From: Pseudaminobacter sp040049255
Lineage (GTDB): Bacteria > Pseudomonadota > Alphaproteobacteria > Rhizobiales > Rhizobiaceae
NCBI RefSeq assembly: GCF_040049255.1
Contig: NZ_JBDZDR010000003.1
Coordinates: 372,001 to 436,000 of the forward strand
Direction: 5' to 3'
DNA length: 64,000 nt
Below the pieces are notes generated by a model, which saw nothing but the letters and a program-made list of their open reading frames with translations, searched no databases and was not told the origin of the DNA. Shown here one piece after another: positions 17,094 to 27,874 of this stretch. The position numbers and the translations under genes were made by a program. How positions within the stretch are numbered: position 1 is the stretch's first letter; each line of letters starts with the position of its first letter.

Positions 17094-17128
17094 AAAAGCG
17101 CGGCAGGCGAGTGCCTGCCGCGCTTTTT
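17094..17128 (+). terminator. Strong terminator of the aldehyde dehydrogenase gene
   Basis: GCGCGGCAGGC-GAGT-GCCTGCCGCGC (17098-17123) is a perfect 11-bp stem followed by TTTTT; the preceding AAAA makes it usable in both directions. Confidence 0.92.
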
Positions 17129-17200
17129 CATGTCGGGCGTTCGGGCAAGTGCTTTCTGCGCGACCGCAGCAGCAATCCTTGCCCTCGGCTAAAAATGTGA

Positions 17201-18553
17201 TCAGGCGGCGGTCTTTACGTCGGCGATGACGCCGACGATGTCGTTGACCACGGTCTCGACCAGCTTGGGGTCGTCGCCTTCGGCCATGACGCGAATCAGC
17301 GGTTCGGTGCCGGAGGGCCGGATGACCAGACGGCCCGACGTGCCGAGGCGGTTGCGCGCTTCCTCGATCGCTTCCTTGACCGGCGCGGCCTCAAGCGGCT
17401 TGCCGCCGGAGAAGCGGACGTTCTTCAGCAGTTGCGGCACCGGCTCGAACTTGCGGCACAGCTCGCTCACCGGCTTGTTCTGCCGCTTCAGGCAGGCCAG
17501 CACCTGCAGGGCCGAAACCAGGCCGTCGCCGGTGGTGGAGAAGTCGGACAGCACCATGTGGCCGGATTGCTCGCCGCCGACATTCAGGCCGTGGGCGCGC
17601 ATGTGTTCGACCACATAGCGGTCGCCGACCTTGGTGCGGTGAAGCTGCAGGCCGATATTGTCGAGGAAACGCTCAAGGCCCAGATTGGACATCACGGTGG
17701 CCACGACGCCGCCGCCGGAAAGCCGGCCGGCATCGTGCCAGGACTCTGCAATCAGCGCCATGATCTGGTCGCCTTCGATCACCGTGCCGTTTTCGTCCAC
17801 GATCACCATTCTGTCGGCATCGCCGTCGAGCGCGATGCCGATGTCGGCGCGCACTTCGTGCACCTTCTTGGCCAGGCTCGCCGGATGGGTCGAGCCGCAT
17901 TCCTCGTTGATATTGAAGCCGTTAGGGTCGTCATGGATGGCGATGACCTCGGCTCCGAGTTCCCACAGCGCGGCCGGTGCCACCTTGTAGGCGGCGCCGT
18001 TGGCGCAGTCGATCACGATCCGCAGGCCGGCCAGCGACATGGAGCGCGGCAGGGTGCGCTTGGCGAATTCGATGTAGCGGTCGTGAACGCCGTCGATGCG
18101 CTTGGCGCGCCCCAGCGCGTCGGCATCGGCCAGGGCAATGTCGATGTTCTGGTCGAGCAGCGCCTCGATGCGCATCTCGATCTCGTCCGACAGCTTGTAG
18201 CCGTCAGGCCCGAACAGCTTGATGCCATTGTCGAAGTAGGGGTTGTGGGAGGCAGAGATCATCACGCCGATGTCGGCGCGCAGCGAGCGGGCAAGCATGG
18301 CCACCGCCGGCGTCGGAACGGGGCCGAGCAGGAACACGTCCATGCCGGCCGCGCAGAAGCCGGCCACCATCGCGTTCTCGATCATGTAGCCCGACAGGCG
18401 CGTGTCCTTGCCGAGCACGACGCGGTGGCGGTGGTTGCCGCGCTGGAAGGAAAGGCCGGCCGCCATCCCTACCTTCATGGCGATTTCGGCCGTCATCGGA
18501 AATTTGTTGGCCCGTCCCCGGATTCCGTCCGTGCCGAAATAGCGCCTGCTCAT
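17201..18553 (-). CDS. glmM: Phosphoglucosamine mutase
   Basis: Interconverts glucosamine-6-phosphate and glucosamine-1-phosphate on the way to UDP-GlcNAc for peptidoglycan and LPS. It has 450 residues. The N-terminus has RRYFGTDGIRGRAN, the catalytic phosphoserine loop is VMISASHNPYFDNG (Ser102), the metal loop DGDADRM, the sugar loop GGEQSGH, and the phosphate-binding loop IRPSGTEPLIRVM. In many rhizobia glmM directly follows ftsH; here a plus-strand gene and two intergenic regions lie between them, so it needs its own promoter. Confidence 0.97.
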   Translation of the reverse strand: MSRRYFGTDGIRGRANKFPMTAEIAMKVGMAAGLSFQRGNHRHRVVLGKDTRLSGYMIENAMVAGFCAAGMDVFLLGPVPTPAVAMLARSLRADIGVMISASHNPYFDNGIKLFGPDGYKLSDEIEMRIEALLDQNIDIALADADALGRAKRIDGVHDRYIEFAKRTLPRSMSLAGLRIVIDCANGAAYKVAPAALWELGAEVIAIHDDPNGFNINEECGSTHPASLAKKVHEVRADIGIALDGDADRMVIVDENGTVIEGDQIMALIAESWHDAGRLSGGGVVATVMSNLGLERFLDNIGLQLHRTKVGDRYVVEHMRAHGLNVGGEQSGHMVLSDFSTTGDGLVSALQVLACLKRQNKPVSELCRKFEPVPQLLKNVRFSGGKPLEAAPVKEAIEEARNRLGTSGRLVIRPSGTEPLIRVMAEGDDPKLVETVVNDIVGVIADVKTAA

Positions 18554-18896
18554 ACGCGTACAGTATCCCCAGTCGTGACTCTCGCTCCCGTGGCCGCTTT
18601 TGCCATAGGAAGACGGGCGAGATGCATCACATTGTGTGATTCTCTGTTACGAACCTTTCAAAATTCTTTTCGATCAGGCCGGTTTTCCAGCCTTGTTGAT
18701 CACGCGCCCTGCCGCAGCGGCTGCGAGCAACACCTGCCGCCGCTCCCCATTCCAGACGCGCCAGGCCCGCTCCGCTTTCGCCTCCGTCCGCACCGGAACG
18801 CAGCAACCCCGTCGCGCATTACTAGGCACTGGCGCCGATGCCGCCGCGAGCTAGCGCGTGCGGAATTTCTGAGGGCGGCAGCAACGGAGAAATGCC
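18554..18896. other. Intergenic region between glmM and the repeat protein gene
   Basis: A 343-bp divergent promoter region. The only notable element is a small palindrome, ATCACA-TTG-TGTGAT (18626-18640), about 75 bp upstream of glmM, which could be a regulator half-site pair. No open frame or RNA was recognised. Confidence 0.4.
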
Positions 18897-19532
18897 ATGC
18901 TCATCAATCGACTTGTCACCCTGTCCGGCCTCGCGGTGATTGCCTGTTTCATGGCAGCGCCGGCGAGCGCGCTCACCATGAAGGAATGCAGCGCCAAGTA
19001 CAATGCGGCCAAGCAGGCCGGGACCTTGAACGGCCAAAGCTGGAATCAGTTCCGCAAGGCCCAGTGCGCCGCCGATGCCGGTGCAACGGCGACCGAACCC
19101 GCCAAGCCCGAGAAGAAGTCAGCCAAGACCAGCAAGAACGCAACTGCCGCCGGCAAGGGCCTGACCATGAAGGAATGCAGCGTCAGGTATAACGCTGCCA
19201 AGGATGCCGGCACGCTTGGCGGCAAGTCCTGGAACCAGTTCCGAAAGGCCGAGTGCGGCGCATCAGCTGCCGAGGATGAGACCGTTCCGAACCTAGGCCA
19301 GGCGACCTACAAGGGCGAGCCGGAGAAGCCGACCACCACGGCGCCGCGCGGCGTCAAGTTCCCCAGCGCCGTCGACAGCAAGTTCTCGAACGAAACACCC
19401 GGCAAGGCGCGGCTGCACACCTGCCTCGAGCAGTACTACGCCAACAAGGATGCCAATGCGCTGGGCGGTCTGAAGTGGATCCAGAAAGGCGGCGGCTATT
19501 ACAGCCTCTGCAACGCCAAGCTGAAGGGCTGA
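18897..19532 (+). CDS. Secreted protein with three PsiF-like Cys repeats
   Basis: A 211-residue exported protein. Signal peptide MLINRLVTLSGLAVIACFMAAPASA. Two near-identical repeats follow, at about residues 26-56 (LTMKECSAKYNAAKQAGTLN...SWNQFRKAQC) and 87-117 (LTMKECSVRYNAAKDAGTLG...SWNQFRKAEC), separated by a Lys/Ala-rich linker. A third, diverged copy lies near the C-terminus (LHTCLEQYYANKDANALGGL...YYSLCNAK). Each repeat has a Cys at both ends, which suggests an internal disulfide. The pattern resembles PsiF repeats but is not identical to my memory of that family. GGAGAA precedes the start. It interrupts the usual ftsH-glmM adjacency and lies on the opposite strand. Confidence 0.78.
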   Translation: MLINRLVTLSGLAVIACFMAAPASALTMKECSAKYNAAKQAGTLNGQSWNQFRKAQCAADAGATATEPAKPEKKSAKTSKNATAAGKGLTMKECSVRYNAAKDAGTLGGKSWNQFRKAECGASAAEDETVPNLGQATYKGEPEKPTTTAPRGVKFPSAVDSKFSNETPGKARLHTCLEQYYANKDANALGGLKWIQKGGGYYSLCNAKLKG

Positions 19533-19593
19533 AAGCCCGCGAGCGCTCTGATATCGGAGGCGGAGAGCGCATCGCCCGATCCGCTGCACTCCA

Positions 19594-19632
19594 AAGAAAA
19601 ACGCCGCCGGCGGGTGCCAGCGGCGTTTTTCT
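19594..19632. terminator. Bidirectional terminator between the repeat protein gene and ftsH
   Basis: AAAAACGCCGC...GCGGCGTTTTT: a 7-bp stem flanked by A and T runs, serving both the plus-strand gene ending at 19532 and minus-strand ftsH ending at 19654. Confidence 0.88.
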
Positions 19633-19653
19633 CTGTTCATGGCCTGTGAGGCG

Positions 19654-21594
<1,941 letters not shown>

Positions 21595-21698
21595 CGATTT
21601 TCCTGTTGTGCCCGAAGCCGGGCACGCATCGTTGATAGCAGCGTCGCACTAACATAGGCACGCCCAAGAGCAATGCCAAGCAGAAGCGCACGGTTCGG

Positions 21699-23081
21699 TT
21701 AAGCCTTAGATGCAGTCCCGGCCAATATTGTGGCGGCTAAAGGTGGATCCGGTGGCATCGGCGCGCCGATCAATGCAGCCAGCGCGCGCGCCGGTGCCAG
21801 ATCGAAGCTGGGCATGAAGTGCGCCCACGGCGCAACAAGGGGCAGGGCGCCGATCCCGCTGGTGCCCTCGGCGGAAAGGGACCCCAGGCATTCATTGCCG
21901 CGCCATAGGGCCGGCAGGGCCGCGGCCGCCGCACGCAGGAGGCTTTCAGGGGCCTCTGCGAGTTGGATTCGTGCCCTTTTAGCCTGTGCCGCGCCCAATG
22001 GCGCGACCGCAACGCCAGCCGTCGCAACCGCCGCCGACAGCCGGTAACGGCCATCCCATGTGATTCCTTGTTTCGGCTCCTGCGGAGCAGGCAGGTTGCG
22101 GGCCTCGCGGCGCAGGAAAATGCCCGCGCGCCGCGCATCGACCACAGTCCGCGACAATGTGGCGCAAAAGATCTCACTCGCGAGCCGGCGAAAAATTCCC
22201 GCCGTGCGCTCTTCGTCGGGCAGGAAGGACGTGCCGCCCGCCGCGGCCAGCAGAATCCGCAGGGCGTAGACGGCCGCTTCGGGGCCGGCTGCCGCGAAAG
22301 CCGGATCGAGCCGGACAAGGCCGGGGGCGGGGCAAGTGGCGTGGGCGCGGATCAGCCCGGCGGCCTGGTCGCCGAGGCGCTGGCGTTGCCGCGCGGCGTT
22401 TTCGGCGAGCGCCAGCGCCTCGGCAAACTGCGCGGCATCGCCCCGGCCAAGTGCTGCGCGCAGGCGCGGGCGCTCGAAGGCCTCGTTGACGTTGGTCGGG
22501 TCTTCCAGCCAGGTTTCGCCCTGCGCACGCAGGAAATCGCGCAACGCTTCGCGCCGGGCGCCGAGCAGCGGCCGGGCGATCCAGACCGCGCCGCCGAACA
22601 GCGTCGCCGGCGCCATGCCGGCAAGCCCACGCGCCTCAGGCCGGGCGTCGTGGCGGGCGCGGCGCATCAGCACCGTCTCGGCCTGGTCGTCGGCGGTGTG
22701 GCCGGTCAGGATCACATCCGTGCCCTCCAGCGCCGCCGCCTCGGCCAGCAGGCGGTAGCGGGCCTCGCGCGCGGCGGCGGGAATGCCGGTCGTGGGCTTG
22801 TCGCCGGTCCAGGTCATGGTGCGATGGGCAATGTCGTGGCGCGCCGCAAAGTCCGCGACCTGCGCAGCCTCTGCCGCCGAGCCGGGCCGCAGGCCATGGT
22901 CGACCGTCACCGCAACCAGGCGGGTGTCCGGGGCGCTTCGGTCGAGAAAGGATTTTGTCAGGAGAAGAAGAGCGAGCGAATCGCTGCCGCCGGAAACCGC
23001 AGCGATCAGCGTGCGGCGGCGGCCGAAGTCGAAGGTCGAAAAAAGCCGCTGCGGGTCGAGTTGCGCCCGTGGCTTCAGCAC
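21699..23081 (-). CDS. tilS: tRNA(Ile)-lysidine synthetase
   Basis: Modifies the wobble cytidine of the CAU-anticodon tRNA-Ile to lysidine, changing its decoding from AUG to AUA; essential in most bacteria. It has 460 residues. The PP-loop is AAVSGGSDSLALLLL, followed by AVTVDHGLRPGSAAEA and ILTGHTADDQAETVLMR. The predicted start is a GTG at 23081 that overlaps the cpoB stop (GTGCTGA), suggesting translational coupling. The C-terminal half is poorly conserved, as usual. Confidence 0.92.
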   Translation of the reverse strand: MLKPRAQLDPQRLFSTFDFGRRRTLIAAVSGGSDSLALLLLTKSFLDRSAPDTRLVAVTVDHGLRPGSAAEAAQVADFAARHDIAHRTMTWTGDKPTTGIPAAAREARYRLLAEAAALEGTDVILTGHTADDQAETVLMRRARHDARPEARGLAGMAPATLFGGAVWIARPLLGARREALRDFLRAQGETWLEDPTNVNEAFERPRLRAALGRGDAAQFAEALALAENAARQRQRLGDQAAGLIRAHATCPAPGLVRLDPAFAAAGPEAAVYALRILLAAAGGTSFLPDEERTAGIFRRLASEIFCATLSRTVVDARRAGIFLRREARNLPAPQEPKQGITWDGRYRLSAAVATAGVAVAPLGAAQAKRARIQLAEAPESLLRAAAAALPALWRGNECLGSLSAEGTSGIGALPLVAPWAHFMPSFDLAPARALAALIGAPMPPDPPLAATILAGTASKA

Positions 23082-24112
23082 GCTGCCCGCGCCTGTTCCT
23101 GTTTGACGCGATCCTTGAGCGCGCTGGACAGGTTCGGATAGCGCTTGCCGATTTCGCCGAAGGTGGCGCAGGCGACGTCGCGCTGGTTCAGGCCGGCGAG
23201 CGAAATGCCGAGCTTGAGCAGCATCTCGGGGGCCTTCTTGGATTTCGGATGGGCCTTGTTTGCGGCCAGGAACACTTCCGCGGCGTCGCGGTACTTCTGC
23301 TGGCCAAGCAGGGCCTCGCCGAGCCAGAATTGCGAATCGGCCGCTTTCGGGTCGTTCGGGAAGCGGGCCATGTGGTCGCGAAATCCGGTCTCGGCCGTGC
23401 CGTAGTCGCCCGAAAGGATGAACTGGTAGGAATTGCGGTAGAGCTCGTCCGGGTCGTCGGTGGCCGGCAGGGCCGCAACCTCTGTTTCGCCGCCGGTGGG
23501 TGCGGCTGCGGCGTCGGCGGCGATCTGGTCGCCTATGCTGCCGCCGGTGACGTTGCCGCTGGCGTCGAAGGTGATGGTGCCGAAGCTTTTCGGGGGCGTG
23601 CCCGGGGCGTTCGCATCCGCCGTGGTCTGGCTGCTGCCATGGCTGCCGATGCCCCGTTCGGCCTCGCCTGAAGGGGCAGCCGCGACATCGGTCTCGGCCG
23701 GGCCGCTAGGTGAGGGCGTCGCGGAGTTCTCCGCGACGCTCTTGTTGGTCTTGCCAGGCGTGGCGTCCGACTTCTTGTTGTTTTCCAGCTCCTGGAAGCG
23801 GAACTCGTTGTCTTCCTGCATCTTGCGAAGCTGCTCCTGCATCTGCAGGATCTGGAAGTTGAGTTCCTCCACCGTGCCGTTGAGCGAGCGGATCTGGTCC
23901 TCCAGCCCGCCGACGCGGGGGTCGGTGGCCTGTGCAAGCTGGGTGGTGGCGCCGTTTGCGGAAGAAAATACGCCCGGAAGCGCAGTGTCGGGCAGCGGAA
24001 CGGCCAGGTTCGCGCCGCTCGGGGCCGCCGGCTGGGAGCGATCGCTCGCCTGCGCGGGGCCGAACAGCAGGAAAGCGGCAAGCGTGCCGCTCAGGATCGA
24101 TCGAAAATACAT
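23075..24112 (-). CDS. cpoB: Cell division coordinator CpoB (YbgF)
   Basis: Periplasmic Tol-Pal partner of 345 residues; in E. coli CpoB links outer-membrane constriction to PBP1B activity. Signal peptide MYFRSILSGTLAAFLLFGPAQA. A coiled-coil N-terminal domain covers about residues 55-100 (GGLEDQIRSLNGTVEELNFQ onward), then a long Ser/Pro/Gly-rich linker, then TPR repeats (ELYRNSYQFILSGDYGTAET; FWLGEALLGQQKYRDAAEVF; MLLKLGISLAGLNQRDVACA). The start at 24112 has GAGAGGCAC upstream; the frame extends a further 50 codons, but into a terminator. Its stop overlaps tilS. Confidence 0.94.
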   Translation of the reverse strand: MYFRSILSGTLAAFLLFGPAQASDRSQPAAPSGANLAVPLPDTALPGVFSSANGATTQLAQATDPRVGGLEDQIRSLNGTVEELNFQILQMQEQLRKMQEDNEFRFQELENNKKSDATPGKTNKSVAENSATPSPSGPAETDVAAAPSGEAERGIGSHGSSQTTADANAPGTPPKSFGTITFDASGNVTGGSIGDQIAADAAAAPTGGETEVAALPATDDPDELYRNSYQFILSGDYGTAETGFRDHMARFPNDPKAADSQFWLGEALLGQQKYRDAAEVFLAANKAHPKSKKAPEMLLKLGISLAGLNQRDVACATFGEIGKRYPNLSSALKDRVKQEQARAAC

Positions 24113-24215
24113 GTGCCTCTCGTCAATGAAACGGGAAATGCCAATACGCGGGTGTCGCGTGCCATCTTTTATCAGTGTGCGAGACTTCGGCCAAATTTTG
24201 ATTGCGGCGCAAGAC

Positions 24216-24245
24216 GAAAAAAGGCGACCGCAAGGGCCGCCTTCT
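24216..24245 (-). terminator. Terminator of pal
   Basis: On the minus strand, GGCGGCCCTTGCGGTCGCC forms a stem followed by TTTTTT, 24 bp after the pal stop and before the cpoB start. It implies that cpoB-tilS-ftsH uses a separate promoter or read-through. Confidence 0.75.
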
Positions 24246-24268
24246 GTGATGCATTGTTGCAACAGCGC

Positions 24269-24775
24269 TTAGCTGCCGGCGCCACCCAGCGTGGTGACGG
24301 CACGGCGGTTCTGCGACCAGCAGGAGATGTCGTCGCACACGGCCACCGGACGTTCCTTGCCATAGGTGATGGTGCGGATGCGATTGGCCGCGACACCGCG
24401 CGAAACGAGGTAGTCGCGGGCGGCGGCGGCGCGGCGGGCACCCAGCGCCAGGTTATATTCGCGCGTGCCGCGCTCGTCGGCATGGCCTTCGACCACGATC
24501 GCGTAGTTGCCGTACTTGTTCAGCCACTGCGCCTGGCGGCTCAGGATGCCCTGTGCGTCGGCACGGATCGAAGTGGAGTCGGTGTCGAAGAAAATACGGT
24601 CGCCGACATTCACGGTGAAGTCCTGGGCCGAGCCCGGGGTGGCCGCGCCCGCACCGCCCAGGCCGAGGTCCGCGGCGCTGTTCGGGGTCTTCTTGGATGC
24701 GCAGCCGGCGAGCGCCAGCGACGCCATGAGGGCGATGGTCACGGGGTTGGTTGCAAGTTTCGCGATGCGGCGCAT
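24269..24775 (-). CDS. pal: Peptidoglycan-associated lipoprotein Pal
   Basis: Outer-membrane lipoprotein of 168 residues that binds peptidoglycan and TolB. The lipobox LALAGC directs lipidation at Cys of CASKKTP. The OmpA-like domain contains RIFFDTDSTSIRADAQGI, VVEGHADERGTREYNLALG and GVAANRIRTITYGKERPV. The ATG at 24775 is chosen because AAGGAG lies at the right distance; an ATG 18 bases upstream precedes that site. About 200 bp separate it from tolB, with a hairpin after tolB and TTAA-rich sequence upstream of pal, so pal probably has its own promoter. Confidence 0.96.
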   Translation of the reverse strand: MRRIAKLATNPVTIALMASLALAGCASKKTPNSAADLGLGGAGAATPGSAQDFTVNVGDRIFFDTDSTSIRADAQGILSRQAQWLNKYGNYAIVVEGHADERGTREYNLALGARRAAAARDYLVSRGVAANRIRTITYGKERPVAVCDDISCWSQNRRAVTTLGGAGS

Positions 24776-24856
24776 CCCGCCTCTCCTTCGCATTCGAGTG
24801 ATTTCGTTGATCGACCAGTAACCACGTTGCGGTTAACCGGCGTACAAGAGTTATGG

Positions 24857-24871
24857 TTAACGTTTGGTTTA
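24857..24871 (-). promoter_or_regulatory. Weak CtrA-like site upstream of pal
   Basis: TTAACGTTTGGTTTA differs from TTAA-N7-TTAA by one base and lies about 80-95 bp upstream of pal. A second TTAA (24833-24836) is nearby. CtrA binding near pal is reported for Brucella; here it is inference from an imperfect match. Confidence 0.4.
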
Positions 24872-24936
24872 GGCCGCCCGTCCGCAGCCATGAGGCCTAT
24901 GTTCGTGTCTTCCGCACCCTAGGCCGAAATGCGGCG

Positions 24937-24965
24937 GAAACGCGGCGTTCGGGTGAACGCCGCGC
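24937..24965 (-). terminator. Hairpin after tolB
   Basis: CGCGGCGTTC-GGGT-GAACGCCGCG is a perfect 10-bp stem beginning 15 bp after the tolB stop. On the minus strand it is followed by only TTTCC, so it is a weak or partial terminator, or an RNA-stabilising stem between tolB and pal. Confidence 0.6.
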
Positions 24966-24978
24966 CTCGGAAAGGCAG

Positions 24979-26295
24979 CTATTCCAGCAGCGGCGACCAG
25001 GCCGGGTCGGAGGCGAAGTTCGCCGTCGGCACCGGCTGCTCGTTGCGGCCGGTCAGGTCGATGGAATAGAGGCGGGGTCCGCCCGAGCCGGCGGCCTCGC
25101 GGAAGAACATCAGCACGCGGCCGTTGGGGGCCCAGGTCGGGCCCTCCTGCTGGAAGCCGCTGGTCAGGATGCGCTCGCCCGAGCCGTCGGTGCGCATCAC
25201 GCCGATCTGGAACTGGCCGCCCGACTGCTTGGTGAAGGCGATCAGGTCGCCGCGCGGCGACCACACCGGCGTGGAGTAGCTGCCCTCGCCGAAGGAAATG
25301 CGGGTCTGGCCCGAGCCGTCGGCATTCATCACATAGATCTGCGGCCGGCCGCCCCGGTCGGAGGTGAAGACGATCTTCGAGCCATCCGGCGAATAGGAGG
25401 GCGAGGTGTCGATGGAGTTGGAGTTGGTCAGGCGCGTGGTGGTGCGGCTGCGCAGATCCATCGAGAAGACGTTGGAATTGCCGTCGTCACGCAGCAGGCT
25501 CATGATCACGCGCTGGCCATCGGGCGAGAAGCGCGGCGCAAAGGTCATGCCGGGGAAATTGCCCACCAGTTCGCGCTGGCCGGTTTCGATCTGCAAGAGA
25601 TAGACCTGCGGCTGGCCGCTTTCATAGGACATGTAGGTGATTTCCTGACGCGTCGGCGAGAAGCGCGGCGTCATGGCGATCGAGCGGCCGTCCGACAGGT
25701 AGCGCACATTGGCGCCGTCCTGGTCCATGATGGCCAAGCGCCGCTTGCGCTGGGTCTTGGGGCCGGATTCGTCGATGAAGACGATGCGGGTGTCGAAATA
25801 GCCCTTCTCGCCGGTCAGCCGCTCATAGATGGCGTCGGCGATGATATGGGCCACGCGGCGCGAATTGGCCTTGGAGGAGAAGAACTGCTCGCCCGCCAGC
25901 TGCTGGCCGGCAAACGTGTCCCAGAGGCGGAACTGCGCGCGCAGGCGGCCGTCGGCCTCCTGGGTCACGCGGCCGGTAACCAGCGCCTGCGCGTTGATGA
26001 CCTTCCAGTCCTCGAAGCGCGGCGCGGCGTCGGGGTTGGAGATCTTCTCGATGAAGGCGCGCTTGTCGATCGGCGCAAACAGGCCCGAACGCTTCAGGTC
26101 GGCGGCGACGATGCTGGAGATTTCCGCGCCGATGCCGTCGCCCGACAGGAAGTCGGTGATGGCGACGGGCAGGGGCTCGACATTGCCCTTGTTGACGTCG
26201 ATTTCCACCAGCGCGCGCGCCGGCAGCGTCGCAAAGGTGCTCATGCCGGCAGCAAGCGCCCCCATGAGCATGATCGTTTTGAAGAAATTCTTCAT
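24979..26295 (-). CDS. tolB: Tol-Pal system protein TolB
   Basis: Periplasmic 438-residue protein linking the inner-membrane TolQRA complex to Pal. A signal peptide (MKNFFKTIMLMGALAAGMSTFATLPARA) precedes the N-terminal domain. From about residue 200 a six-bladed beta-propeller is built from repeated SPDG units (FSPDGQRVIMSLL; YSPDGSKIVFTSDRGGRPQIY; WSPRGDLIAFTK). The gene order tolA-tolB is the usual one, with 34 bp between them. Confidence 0.97.
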   Translation of the reverse strand: MKNFFKTIMLMGALAAGMSTFATLPARALVEIDVNKGNVEPLPVAITDFLSGDGIGAEISSIVAADLKRSGLFAPIDKRAFIEKISNPDAAPRFEDWKVINAQALVTGRVTQEADGRLRAQFRLWDTFAGQQLAGEQFFSSKANSRRVAHIIADAIYERLTGEKGYFDTRIVFIDESGPKTQRKRRLAIMDQDGANVRYLSDGRSIAMTPRFSPTRQEITYMSYESGQPQVYLLQIETGQRELVGNFPGMTFAPRFSPDGQRVIMSLLRDDGNSNVFSMDLRSRTTTRLTNSNSIDTSPSYSPDGSKIVFTSDRGGRPQIYVMNADGSGQTRISFGEGSYSTPVWSPRGDLIAFTKQSGGQFQIGVMRTDGSGERILTSGFQQEGPTWAPNGRVLMFFREAAGSGGPRLYSIDLTGRNEQPVPTANFASDPAWSPLLE

Positions 26296-26329
26296 GAAGC
26301 TCGGCCTCTTTGGTCCAATTTGCGGATGG

Positions 26330-27394
26330 TCAAAACATCTCGCTCGGGTCGAAATTGACGATGACGTCCGCCCAGGCGTCGTATTTGTCGGCGGGCAGGT
26401 TGTAGGGTGAGCATTTCAGCACGGCGCGGCGCGCCGACTCGGCCGCGGCGCGCTCGACGCCGCTTGAACCGCCGCCGGAAATGACTTCTGCGCCGCCGTC
26501 GACTGCGCCGCTGCGGTCCAGCTTGAACTTCACCGACACGCGCAGGTTCTGCGCGTCGAGGGCACCCGCCGGAATGTTCCAGCAGCGCTGGATCTGTCCG
26601 CGCAGCGCATCCATCTCGCTCTGGGAGAGCTTGGCGCCATTGTTGTTGCTGCGGTCGCCGCCCAGCGAAGCCTGTTCGCTCGAGCGCTTGGCGCCGCCGC
26701 CGGCCGCCTTCTCCTTGCTCAGAAGGGCGGCGATCTCGTCGGAGTTGAACGACTTCTCGTCCGACTTCTGGGCGGCGGAAGCCGGCTTGGTCGGCTTCTC
26801 GGCCTCCTTGCGGTCGGGCGTCTTGGCGGCCTGGGGCTTCTCCGGCTGCGGCTTCGCCGCCGGTGCGGGCGCCGACTTGGGCAACTGCATGGCCTCGGCG
26901 TTGGGGCTTTCCGCGGCGATGGCCTCGGCCACCTGGTCGGGCTTTTCCTGCTGCTTGGGTTGCGGCTGCGGTTCCGCTTCCTTCACCGGCGTCGGCTCCG
27001 GCTTCGGCTCGGGCTGCTTCACCGGCTCGGGCTTGGGCTGGTCCACTGGCTTTTGCGTCGGCTCCGGCGAGGGCGGCGGCGCATCCGCCGATTCCACCGG
27101 CTTGGGCTTGGCCTCCGGCGTCGGCTTCTTGTCGGTGTCGATATTGTTTTCGCCCACCTTCTCGGCGTCGGGCACGATGTCGGGACGCTTGGTCGGCTTG
27201 GGCGCCGGCTTCTCGTTCATCGGCGCCTTTTTGTCGCCCTGCTGGATCTGGGTGATCGACTCGATGGGCACGATGTCGACGGGCAGGGACTCCACGTCCG
27301 TCACCTCGAAGGCGCGCGGCGCCGACAGCGTGAACAGGCCCAGCCCCAGCGCCGCAGCATGCAGAACAACCGATGTGGTGAGACCGGTTCTCAT
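26330..27394 (-). CDS. tolA: Tol-Pal system protein TolA
   Basis: Inner-membrane protein of 354 residues that spans the periplasm and is driven by TolQR. One N-terminal membrane segment (MRTGLTTSVVLHAAALGLGLFTLS), then a long Pro/Lys/Glu-rich extended region (KPEPVKQPEPKPEPTPVKEA and similar), then a C-terminal globular domain (from about residue 255) with IQRCWNIPAGALDAQNLRVSV. The alphaproteobacterial form is Pro-rich rather than the Ala/Lys helix of E. coli. It starts 4 bp after tolR ends. Confidence 0.94.
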   Translation of the reverse strand: MRTGLTTSVVLHAAALGLGLFTLSAPRAFEVTDVESLPVDIVPIESITQIQQGDKKAPMNEKPAPKPTKRPDIVPDAEKVGENNIDTDKKPTPEAKPKPVESADAPPPSPEPTQKPVDQPKPEPVKQPEPKPEPTPVKEAEPQPQPKQQEKPDQVAEAIAAESPNAEAMQLPKSAPAPAAKPQPEKPQAAKTPDRKEAEKPTKPASAAQKSDEKSFNSDEIAALLSKEKAAGGGAKRSSEQASLGGDRSNNNGAKLSQSEMDALRGQIQRCWNIPAGALDAQNLRVSVKFKLDRSGAVDGGAEVISGGGSSGVERAAAESARRAVLKCSPYNLPADKYDAWADVIVNFDPSEMF

Positions 27395-27398
27395 GCCC

Positions 27399-27860
27399 TT
27401 ACTGGTTGTCCTGTTCCTGCAGGGTCACGAGGCCGAGATTCTTGTAGCCGGCGGCCGAGACGCGCGCCATCACCTTCATCACGGTGCCGTAGTCGGCGGT
27501 CTTGTCGCCGCGCACATAGATGCGTTCGTCGTAGCCGGTCTTGGAGATCGCCTCCAGCTTGGCCACGATCTCGTCGAGCTCTATCTCGGTTTCCTGCAGA
27601 TAGATCTGGCCCTTGTCGTTGACCGAGACAGTGATCGGCTGCGTCTCCGAATTCATGGCCTTGGCCTGGGTTTCGGGCAGGTCGATCGGCACGCCGACGG
27701 TGAGCAGCGGCGCCGCCACCATGAAGATGATGAGCAGCACCAGCATCACGTCGACGAACGGCGTGACGTTGATTTCGGATATCAGGCCGCCCTTGCCGCG
27801 GCCGCGCCTTCTGCCGCGTCCGCCTCGGCTCGATCCGCCTGCGCTTACAGACATTCCCAT
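27399..27860 (-). CDS. tolR: Tol-Pal system protein TolR
   Basis: ExbD/TolR family protein of 153 residues, one membrane segment. After a Gly/Arg-rich cytosolic head comes ISEINVTPFVDVMLVLLIIF, in which the Asp of FVDVML is the proton-carrying residue. The periplasmic domain includes VYVRGDKTADYGTVMKVMA-like sequence (here IYVRGDKTADYG). Start at 27860; a second ATG two codons later is equally possible. It works with TolQ as the proton-driven motor of Tol-Pal and lies 14 bp after tolQ. Confidence 0.96.
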   Translation of the reverse strand: MGMSVSAGGSSRGGRGRRRGRGKGGLISEINVTPFVDVMLVLLIIFMVAAPLLTVGVPIDLPETQAKAMNSETQPITVSVNDKGQIYLQETEIELDEIVAKLEAISKTGYDERIYVRGDKTADYGTVMKVMARVSAAGYKNLGLVTLQEQDNQ

Positions 27861-27874
27861 GATTGCTCGTCCCC

